This document shows, one piece after another, positions 15,580 through 24,100 of a stretch of 64,000 nucleotides of DNA. The first letter of the stretch is position 1; each line of letters starts with the position of its first letter. Location of the stretch: positions 3,720,001 to 3,784,000 of the forward strand of contig NZ_CP151726.1 of assembly GCF_038443385.1 (NCBI RefSeq). The letters run 5' to 3'. Source of the DNA: Stieleria varia. Lineage in GTDB: Bacteria; Planctomycetota; Planctomycetia; Pirellulales; Pirellulaceae. The position numbers and the translations under genes are program-made. The notes under the pieces were generated by a model. That model was not told the DNA's origin and did no database searches. It worked only from the letters and a program-made list of their open reading frames with translations.

Positions 15580-17832
15580 ATGTCGCATCACCGTTGCTTC
15601 TTGGCTTGCGTCATGACTTTGGTCTTCGCAATGGCGTTTGTGTCCCAGCGGGGCGTGATCGCAGAGGACTCGTCTGAGTACTTTGAGTCGCATGTGCGTC
15701 CGTTGTTGATCGCCAAGTGCGTGGAGTGTCACGGTGGCATGACGCCAGAAGGTGATTTGAATCTCGCGACGCGAGACGGTTTTATCAAAGGCGGAACCAG
15801 TGGCGGATTGACCGACGGCGTGGATCCCGAGTGGAGCCTGCTGTTTGAACGCATCATCACGCCAGATGAAGATGCGATGATGCCGCCTGATGAACGGTTG
15901 ACGTCTGACGAAGTCGCGGTGTTCAAGAAGTGGATTGAAGCGGGCAGCGTGTGGCCGGAGTCATCGTTGTTGCTGAAGGATGGCATCGAATCGGGCAGCC
16001 AGCATTGGTCGTTTCAATCGCTGCAGCGTCCCAGGGTTCCGCAGTTGGACGGCGATACATGGTGCTGGACGCCGATCGATCGTTTTATATTGGCAAAGAT
16101 GTCCGAGACTGGAGTGTCACCGGTCACGGATGCCGACAACGCCACTTGGTTGCGTCGCGTCACGCTTGCCGCGACCGGATTGCCACCTTCGCTGAGTCAA
16201 ATCGATGCGATGCAGTCTGCCGAGCGGCAAGACGCGGTCCGTACATTTGAACGACGTGAAATCAATCGCTTGCTGGCCTCTCGCGGTTTTGCCGAGCGTC
16301 AAGCTCGTCGTTGGTTGGACGTCGCTCGGTATGCGGATACATCGGGCGACGGTACTGACACGCCGATTCCCGAAGCGCGCTACTATCGCGATTGGGTCAT
16401 CGATGCTTTTGACACCGACAAGCCGTATGACGAGTTTGTGATTGAGCAGATCGCGGGCGACTTGTTGGCCGCTCAAAATCCCGAATCACCCGAAGCGTTT
16501 CGTCAGACCATTGCGACCGGGTTCATTGCTCTTTCACGACGGTTTGGCAATTCCAAATTCGCATCGATGCATCAGATCATCGACGACACGATCGACACGG
16601 TGGGCAAGTCGACGATGGGACTGAGTCTTGGTTGTGCCCGTTGTCACCATCACAAGTTTGACCCTGTGACGACGCAAGACTACTACGGACTGTACGGCTA
16701 TTTTGACAACACACAGTATCCTCACGCTGGAACCGAACATCAGAAAGAACGTAGCGACATGCCGCCAATCAGCGTTCCCATGTCGTGGTCGGATCGATAC
16801 GAATCATCGGTGGCTTGGGCGGTCAGTGATAAGCCGAATCCGCAGGACTCCAGGATACACATCGCGGGTGATCCGGCACAAAAAGGCGACGTCGCGCCGC
16901 GAGCATTTCTGGGATTTCTTAGCGGCGATGATGTCGAAATTCCCGACGACACAAGCGGTCGATTGCAATTGGCTCGCCGCATCGCATCGGCCGACAATCC
17001 GCTGTTTGCCCGCGTGATGGTCAATCGGATTTGGCAGGGATACTTTGGTCAAGGGTTGGTGGAGAACGCCAGCAATTTTGGTGTTCAAACCGCTCAGCCT
17101 CTGCATCACGAACTGCTTGACTATCTGGCGTGTGAGCTCATCGACAGCGGTTGGTCGATCAAACATGTCCATCGCTTGGTTTTGACATCGCATGTCTTCC
17201 GGTTGTCGAGTCAGACGACGGAGTCTGGACTTGCTCGGGATCAAGCGAACCGGTGTTGGTGGCATTTTCCTCGCGTTCGCATGGATGCCGAGACCTTGCG
17301 GGATTCGATCCTCGCAGCCAGTGGCCAATTGGAACTGGGCGACGGCGGTCGTCATCCTTTCAAGCCGACGGAGAAATTACAGTACAACCAGGGCCGGCCG
17401 TTCAACGAGATTTTTGATCATTCCCGACGGTCGGTGTACTTGATGACGCCACGATTGAACAAACATCCGATGATGGCGATGTTTGACGGAGCAGACGCCA
17501 ATGTCACGACGGCATCGCGGGGTGAGTCGACGGTTCCGCTGCAATCGTTGTTCGCGATGAATAGCCCCTTCATGGCCTCGCAGGCCAGTTCCTTGGCCAT
17601 ACGCGTTCTTGAGTCAGCGGACACCACACCAGCGAGAATCGGTCTGTTGTGGCGTTTGACGTTGGGACGGTTACCCGATGAATCCGAACAAAATTGGTTG
17701 GCGCAATACGTTGAATCAACCATCAGCGAACTAGCCGCCGAAGGCCGCCCGTCGGATGATGCAAGCACCTCGGCATGGACGAGTGTTGCGCGGACGATGC
17801 TCGCGTCCAACGAATTCATTTACATCGATTAA
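15580..17832 (+). CDS. Planctomycete cytochrome c, DUF1549 and DUF1553 protein
   Basis: The ATG at 15580 is chosen because CGGAG lies 7 bases upstream. The 750-residue exported protein has a signal peptide (about residues 1-28), a PSCyt1-type cytochrome c domain with one haem motif CVECH near residue 48, a DUF1549 domain (about 150-370, with RRVTLAATGLPPS and RQARRWLDVARYADTSGDG) and a DUF1553 domain (about 460-740, NPLFARVMVNRIWQGYFGQG). A second Cys pair CARCHHH occurs near 350. The family is hugely expanded in planctomycetes, nearly always with a DUF1501 partner. Its role is unproven; links to polysaccharide or sulfated-glycan use have been suggested from context. The partner gene begins 21 bp downstream. 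Confidence 0.95.
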   Translation: MSHHRCFLACVMTLVFAMAFVSQRGVIAEDSSEYFESHVRPLLIAKCVECHGGMTPEGDLNLATRDGFIKGGTSGGLTDGVDPEWSLLFERIITPDEDAMMPPDERLTSDEVAVFKKWIEAGSVWPESSLLLKDGIESGSQHWSFQSLQRPRVPQLDGDTWCWTPIDRFILAKMSETGVSPVTDADNATWLRRVTLAATGLPPSLSQIDAMQSAERQDAVRTFERREINRLLASRGFAERQARRWLDVARYADTSGDGTDTPIPEARYYRDWVIDAFDTDKPYDEFVIEQIAGDLLAAQNPESPEAFRQTIATGFIALSRRFGNSKFASMHQIIDDTIDTVGKSTMGLSLGCARCHHHKFDPVTTQDYYGLYGYFDNTQYPHAGTEHQKERSDMPPISVPMSWSDRYESSVAWAVSDKPNPQDSRIHIAGDPAQKGDVAPRAFLGFLSGDDVEIPDDTSGRLQLARRIASADNPLFARVMVNRIWQGYFGQGLVENASNFGVQTAQPLHHELLDYLACELIDSGWSIKHVHRLVLTSHVFRLSSQTTESGLARDQANRCWWHFPRVRMDAETLRDSILAASGQLELGDGGRHPFKPTEKLQYNQGRPFNEIFDHSRRSVYLMTPRLNKHPMMAMFDGADANVTTASRGESTVPLQSLFAMNSPFMASQASSLAIRVLESADTTPARIGLLWRLTLGRLPDESEQNWLAQYVESTISELAAEGRPSDDASTSAWTSVARTMLASNEFIYID

Positions 17833-17852
17833 GGTCTCTGGAGATGAAAAAC

Positions 17853-19190
17853 ATGAAACGACGTGATGCGATTCGTACAGGGATCTTTGGCGCCGCCGGG
17901 CTGTCTGCGTACTTTTCCGCGGCGTCAAATGCCGCGGCAAACCCCTTAGCACCGCAACCGACTCACTTCCCAGCCAGAGCCAAACGGGTCATTCAGATTT
18001 TTCTGCCCGGCGGCGTCTCGCACATCGACACTTTTGATCCCAAAGCGGAACTGACAGCCTGCGACGGCAAGACGTTCGACAAAGGAAAGGTCCTGGCAGC
18101 CAGCCAATGGGGTCATGCTGCGGGAGGCCAGTCGGGGCTGGAAGTTTCGGATCTGTTCCCTCGGTTGCGCGATCAAGCCGATGAATTGTGTTTGATCCGA
18201 TCGATGTACGGTGACAAAGCCGACCACTTTGAAGCCACGCTTAGCATTCATTCCGGTGCCATGGTCGGGGCATTGCCGGGAATCGGTGCCTGGGTCAGCT
18301 ATGGCATGGGAACCGAAAACCCCAACCTGCCTTCTCACGTCGTGTTTTGTGACAAGTTGCCGTATGCAGGTTCGCAATCTTGGGACTCCAATTTTTTGCC
18401 GACGTATCATCAGGGAACGCGAATTCGTCCCGGCGATGAGCCGATCCCGGATCTGAATCCGTCCGATGGAACAGGTCATCAACGTCAAGCCAAAGAGCTG
18501 GAACTGTTGAAACGACTCAATCAGCACCATGCCGACGCTCGACCAGATGATTCACGACTGGCCGCTCGCATGCACGCCTTTGATGCCGCCGTTGGATTGC
18601 AGAGGACCGCACCCGAGGTCTTTAGCGTGGCCGACGAAGACACGGCGACGTTGGATCGGTACGGAATCAAATCGGGGGACACGTCGAGTTTTGCGTGGCA
18701 GTGTCTGATGGCGCGGCGGATGAGCGAACGGGGAGTTCGGTTCGTTGAACTCGTCGATCGCAACAATTGGGACGCCCACTCAAAAATGAAGTCCTATGAG
18801 GGGCTTGCCAAGAATGTCGATCAAGCCATCGCGGCTTTGATTGCCGATCTGAAACAGCGCGGGTTGCTTGATGAAACGTTGATCGTGTGCTGCACCGAGT
18901 TCGGTCGTACTCCCTATCGCAAGCCGGAGGAAACGGACGGGCGGGGGCACTACAAAAACGCGTTCACCTGTTGGCTGGCCGGGGGCGGAGTTCGTGGCGG
19001 GTCGGCTTACGGGGCAACGGATGAGTACGGCATCGAAATTGTGGACCAACCTGCCCACATTCATGACTTCCACGCCACCATCCTGCATCTACTGGGTTTT
19101 GATCACGAACGATTGACCTATTTCTACAACGGCCGCGATTTTCGACTCACCGGGTTGGCCGGCAATGTGCTGCATGACGTCGTTGCCTGA
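17853..19190 (+). CDS. DUF1501 protein with Tat signal
   Basis: The start is set at the ATG at 17853, nine bases after GGAG; this gives MKRRDAIRTGIFGAAGLSAY, a twin-arginine signal. The 445-residue protein belongs to DUF1501, an alkaline-phosphatase/sulfatase-like fold: IQIFLPGGVSHIDTFDPK near residue 50, GDKADHFEATLSIHSG near 120, CCTEFGRTPY near 350 and DGRGHYKNAF near 365. It is exported folded, possibly with a metal bound. Together with the upstream cytochrome/DUF1549/DUF1553 protein it forms the classical planctomycete two-gene unit. The substrate is unknown. Confidence 0.95.
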   Translation: MKRRDAIRTGIFGAAGLSAYFSAASNAAANPLAPQPTHFPARAKRVIQIFLPGGVSHIDTFDPKAELTACDGKTFDKGKVLAASQWGHAAGGQSGLEVSDLFPRLRDQADELCLIRSMYGDKADHFEATLSIHSGAMVGALPGIGAWVSYGMGTENPNLPSHVVFCDKLPYAGSQSWDSNFLPTYHQGTRIRPGDEPIPDLNPSDGTGHQRQAKELELLKRLNQHHADARPDDSRLAARMHAFDAAVGLQRTAPEVFSVADEDTATLDRYGIKSGDTSSFAWQCLMARRMSERGVRFVELVDRNNWDAHSKMKSYEGLAKNVDQAIAALIADLKQRGLLDETLIVCCTEFGRTPYRKPEETDGRGHYKNAFTCWLAGGGVRGGSAYGATDEYGIEIVDQPAHIHDFHATILHLLGFDHERLTYFYNGRDFRLTGLAGNVLHDVVA

Positions 19191-19296
19191 GTCGTGCCGC
19201 CTGTGTAACACCACCTGAGTAACACATCGCCTAGGTTTCTATCCGTAGCCTGGGTCTTCCAATCAACTGCTACCCTCCTTTCAAAGGAATGAATTC

Positions 19297-20280
19297 ATGA
19301 GCGCCACACTGAGTCCCGAGTCAGCGACCGACGATAACGAAGATGTAATGGCCGATATCGGCAACCCCGAAGGCGAACTGTTGGAGGGTCAAGTGTTGGA
19401 TCATTGTCTCGCCGAGCACCCGGGCATCGATTGGGCCGCGGCCGCCTGGATCGGGATCGTCCACTTGGGGGCGCTTGCCGCTCCATTCACGTTTTCATTT
19501 ACCGGATTGGGCGTCATGTTGGCGCTGTATTTCTTGACCGGTTGTATCGGCATTTGTCTTGGTTACCACCGTTTGCTCAGCCACAAGAGTTTTGAAACAT
19601 ATCGGCCGGTTCGATGGCTGATCGCGTGGATCGGAGGATTGGCGGGTGAAGGTTCCGCGATTCATTGGTGTGCCAATCATCGGATCCATCATGCCAAGAG
19701 TGATCACGAAGGAGACCCGCATTCGCCTCGTGAAGGATTCTTGTGGAGCCATATGTTGTGGTGCATGCAACGCATCGGCAGCGAGGATCGTCGAGCGATG
19801 CACAGGCGATGGGTGCCCGATTTGTTGAAAGATCCTGTGCTTCGATTCCTCGACACGACGTTCTTGCTTTGGCAGATCGTCATCGGTCTGGTGTTGGCCG
19901 GGGTCGGCTACGCGATTGACGGTCCGGCAATGGCAGCTTCACTGGTCGTGTGGGGCGTATTCGTCCGCATGGTGATTGTGCTGCATGCCACCTGGTGCAT
20001 CAACTCGGTCACGCACGTATGGGGCTACAAGACGTACGACAACGGTGACGACAGCAAGAATCTCTGGTGGGTTGCGGTGATCACGTTTGGCGAAGGCTGG
20101 CACAACAATCATCACGCGTACCAAAAAGCCGCCAACTATGGCCACCGATGGTGGGAATTCGACACGACGTATCAAATGATACGTCTGCTGAAGTTCACCG
20201 GCTTGGCATGGTCGATCGCCCCCATCCCGCAGCGAGCCCTGGAGATTCTCGCCAAGAAACGCCTCGCTTCACACATTTGA
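19297..20280 (+). CDS. Membrane fatty acid desaturase (acyl-CoA delta-9 type)
   Basis: The 327-residue protein carries the three His boxes of membrane di-iron desaturases: HRLLSH near residue 91, HRIHH near 128 and HNNHH near 268, plus the conserved GEGWHNNHHAY. Four transmembrane helices in two pairs flank the boxes (about 47-85 and 187-235). The N-terminal 40 residues are acidic and unconserved. The enzyme introduces a cis double bond into acyl chains using O2 and an electron donor, so it adjusts membrane fluidity. GAATGA-AAGGA before the ATG (CAAAGGAATGAATTC) gives a usable ribosome-binding site. It appears monocistronic, between the DUF1501 gene and the sigma factor. Confidence 0.95.
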   Translation: MSATLSPESATDDNEDVMADIGNPEGELLEGQVLDHCLAEHPGIDWAAAAWIGIVHLGALAAPFTFSFTGLGVMLALYFLTGCIGICLGYHRLLSHKSFETYRPVRWLIAWIGGLAGEGSAIHWCANHRIHHAKSDHEGDPHSPREGFLWSHMLWCMQRIGSEDRRAMHRRWVPDLLKDPVLRFLDTTFLLWQIVIGLVLAGVGYAIDGPAMAASLVVWGVFVRMVIVLHATWCINSVTHVWGYKTYDNGDDSKNLWWVAVITFGEGWHNNHHAYQKAANYGHRWWEFDTTYQMIRLLKFTGLAWSIAPIPQRALEILAKKRLASHI

Positions 20281-20487
20281 GAGTCGTTGCTGCCGTGGTG
20301 AACACTTGTATCCATCAAGCGTCTTATTGACAGCCTAGCCCTGGACTGTCCAAGGATTGGAGTTGTGGAACCTCGGTGCTCCGCACGTTTCTGTCACCTC
20401 CCCAGCGCAGCAGGGGAAGGTGATAGGGGAAAAAATTGCTCAATTCGTCGGTGTACGCTCAGCGTCTCAGATCGGGTAAGTTCTGAT

Positions 20488-21147
20488 ATGGATGCTGATA
20501 TCACCAGTTTCGAAGAACTGCTCCGTCTCGCAAAAATGGGTGACGAGGTGGCAATGGCTGCGCTATTCGAGATGCACCGGAAACGATTGCGACAGATGGT
20601 GCAGTTCCGACTCGACTCCCGCTTGAAGGGGCGAGTGGATCCCTCGGATGTTCTACAAGAGGCTTGGATCGAAGCAAGGACGCGCTTGCCCGGGTTTTCT
20701 GAGAAAGAGGAAATGCCCTTTTTCTTGTGGCTGCGGCTGATCGTCGGTCAGAAGCTGCTCGATTTGCGGCGTCATCATATCGGAGTTCAAATGCGAACGG
20801 TCGATCGCGAGATTGCGAATGGTGGAATTGGCATCCCAGGGGCGACATCGATCGCGTTGGCGGCCCAGTTGCTCGGATACGCAAACTCCCCCAGTGACGC
20901 TGCGATACAAGCCGAAACTCGCCGGCGAATTCAGGAAGCACTTGATGCAATGGATCCGATCGATCGCGAAGTGTTGACGTTGCGTCACTTTGAGTTTCTC
21001 ACGAATGCGGAAACTGCAAAGACGCTTAAAATATCGCATGCCGCGGCCAGTAACCGATACATTCGGGCGCTGCAGCGGATGAAGCAGATTCTCAGCATGG
21101 CTCAAGGCAACACCGACGATACGTTGACGCGGGCGCCCCATGGATGA
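20488..21147 (+). CDS. ECF-type RNA polymerase sigma factor paired with a Ser/Thr kinase
   Basis: The 219-residue protein has sigma region 2 (about 10-85: DEVAMAALFEMHRKRLRQMV, RVDPSDVLQEAWIEA) and region 4 (about 150-205: LDAMDPIDREVLTLRHFEFL, then a helix-turn-helix with LKISHAAASNRYIRALQ), linked without region 3. This is the planctomycete sigma family that is typically next to a kinase gene. The ATG at 20488 is chosen because region 2 begins right after it; the frame extends upstream to 20365. It overlaps the kinase gene by 8 bases, so the two are translationally coupled. In such pairs phosphorylation by the partner kinase is thought to control the sigma factor, since no anti-sigma gene is present. 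Confidence 0.95.
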   Translation: MDADITSFEELLRLAKMGDEVAMAALFEMHRKRLRQMVQFRLDSRLKGRVDPSDVLQEAWIEARTRLPGFSEKEEMPFFLWLRLIVGQKLLDLRRHHIGVQMRTVDREIANGGIGIPGATSIALAAQLLGYANSPSDAAIQAETRRRIQEALDAMDPIDREVLTLRHFEFLTNAETAKTLKISHAAASNRYIRALQRMKQILSMAQGNTDDTLTRAPHG

Positions 21148-24100
21148 TTCTGAGCAACGCAATCCGATCGAAGTATTGGCCGACGAGTTTGTCGAACGTT
21201 TTCGAAGAGGCGAGCGGCCATCTTTGCAGGAATATGTCGATCGGCACCCCGATTTTGCAGCCGAAATCCGTGAGCTATTTCCGCTGCTCGTGGATATGGA
21301 GGAAGCACGCTCTGCGAACACTTGGACCGAGTCCACCAGGGCACGGCCATTTGTGACGCCCGAGATTGAGCAGTTGGGCGACTACCGAATCATCCGCGAG
21401 ATCGGACGTGGAGGGATGGGGATTGTTTACGAGGCCGAACAGGTGTCGTTGGGCCGCCGGGTGGCATTGAAGGTGTTGCCAACGAGCATTCTCAATGATT
21501 CCAAGCATCGATCGCGTTTCCAGCGAGAGTCCAAAGCGGCGGCGAGTTTGCACCATACGAACATCGTCCCTGTCTTTGGAGTCGGAGAGGAAAACGGCTT
21601 GGGGTACTACGTGATGCAACTCATTGATGGGCACGGGTTGGATGACGTGTTGAAGGAACTGAAGGAGATGTCGTTGGGATCGACGTTCGGGACTCGGTCA
21701 TCGCGGGAGAATAACATCGCAATTTCAAATGCGGCATTTCAACTACATGGCTCGTCGGGCTCGCATTCCTACACAGCCCAAGCCAAGGACAGTCGCTCGC
21801 TATCGAAGCCGTCGATTGCTATTGCAGCAGAGCGTGGGGATTCGCGGCGTCGCAAGAAGAATGCGACCTATTGGGAGAATGTTTCGAGAATCGGAATCCA
21901 AGTTGGCAAAGCGCTTGACTACGCGCATAAGCAGGGAGTCCTTCACCGCGACATCAAGCCGGCAAACCTGTTGCTAGACTTAAACGGCACCGTTTGGGTC
22001 ACCGACTTTGGCTTGGCAAGTCTGGAAGATGATCGTCGTTTGACCGAAACGGGGGATGTGCTTGGCACGCTGCGATACATGGCCCCTGAATCGTTCAAAG
22101 GATCCACGGACGCGCGCAGCGAAGTTTTCAGTTTGGGATTAACGCTCTACGAACTATTGGTGTTGAGTCCGGCATTTGATCAAGTGAATCGAAACACATT
22201 GATCGATAGCGTCGTGAATTGTCGCATCGAACCGATCCGCAAGTTACGTTCCGACGTGCCAGCGGACTTGCAAACGATTGTTCACAAGGCGATTGAACGA
22301 GATCCAGATCATCGCTATCAGACAGCGGAAGAACTGGCGGATGATCTGACGCGATTTGTCAACGATGAGCCGATCAAGGCACGACGTGTCTTGTTGCCCG
22401 AACGTTTTTTTCGCTGGAGTCGACACAACCGAGGGTTGGCGACACTTGCAATTTCTCTTGCCCTGATCGTGACGTTGACGGCCGTTGGCTCGTCGATCTC
22501 GGCAGGGTATTTTTTGAATCTTAGCAATCGGTTGGACGACACAGTTAGTGAATTGACAACGGCGCGTGGCGAAGCCGACAGCCGCGCCGAGGAGAATCTT
22601 CGGCTTGCCCAAACGGCCGATTCCGCAAGACGCTTGACGGACTCTACGCTCGCAGACATGCACACGCAACGTGGATTCTTGGTCGGCCGCGAGGGGAAAT
22701 TTGCAGAGGCGGCACTGTGGTTTGCCAATGCCGCCTTGTCGGCGCCGCATGATCCGCATCGCCAGTCCGCTAATCGTCAGCGTGCCGAAAACTGGCTCAG
22801 CCGTACGATGACTCCCTTGGCCACTTGTGACATGGGCAATCGTGAACTGATGCAGTTGCAGTATCAGCCAAACGGTCATCGATTACTCATTCAGACTCCC
22901 CAGCAGCTACGAGTTTGGGATTGGCGGAGTGTTGACTTTTTGGCGTGGACCAACGAACTAGATAGTGTGCAGGATGCATGTTGGTCCCCCAATGGTCGCC
23001 GAATTGCCATCGCATTTCGCGACGGCAATGTCCAGGTTCGCGACGTCGTTTCTGGGAAGTTGGATTTTGAATTTCAGCCCCATGGAAACGTAGAGGCGAT
23101 GACTTGGTCGCCCGACGGAACGTTGATCGCAACGGCCGACAGAACCGTTCAAGTATGGAAGGTTGCCGATCAGCCAACCCTCGTCAACCAATGGCAGCAT
23201 CCTGACCGAGTGTATGCTCTGACTTTTAATCAGTCGGGAAATCGATTGGCGACCGCCTGTCGAGGTCAGCAAGCTAGGCTCTTTGCAGTGGGATCAGCAT
23301 TGACACGGGAGTCACCGCTGTTGGGGCCCGTTAGGCATGCACCCGCGCAGATTTCACGACGTGCCAAGCCTGTCTTTTTCGATGACGATCAAAAGCTGGT
23401 AACGATCGATGGAAATCGAATTCTTTGGTGGGATCTGGCAACTGGCAATGATGTGACACCCGCATTGGAAACAGAGCCTGCTGGTTTCATCATGAGTCTT
23501 GCTGTTAGCCCGGACGGAGAATGGATCGCGGCGGGTGGCAAGTTGTCTGCGATGCTTTGGAACATTCGCGGTGAGAGCTTTCGCCTGGAACATGGCAACA
23601 ATGTCCGAGATCTAGATTTCGATGTTGGAAGTCAGAATCTGCTGACGACGTGCATTGATGGAACGGCTCGGCTTTGGTCGTTGCCGGTGGATAGACGCCA
23701 GCCAAGGTTGTTTCCGCAGCGTGAGCGATTCACAATCGGCGCGATTTCTTTGGACGGCAAGCAGATCGCGGTCGGTGGCAAGCAGCACGTGACGATCTGG
23801 AGGGTGCCAGAAGACAAGCTAGTGATCGGTCAGGTGAAACTTTGGGAGTCCGGCCCTTGGCGCCCCCGAATCAGTGCTGATGGCCGTCTGGCAACCTTGG
23901 GTGTGATCCATCCATTCGGTCGGCTATCAGTTTCCCGAGTAAGACAGTTGAAAGTTGCTGACGTTTCCAGTGGTGGGCAAGCGGGTCAGACGATCGATCT
24001 TGACGGGGGTTTGGTCGACTCCTGTGTTTGTTCGGACAATCAATGTGTCGCGGCGGTCTGCGTCAAGGATGACCAGGGTATCTTGTCGTGTTACGACATC

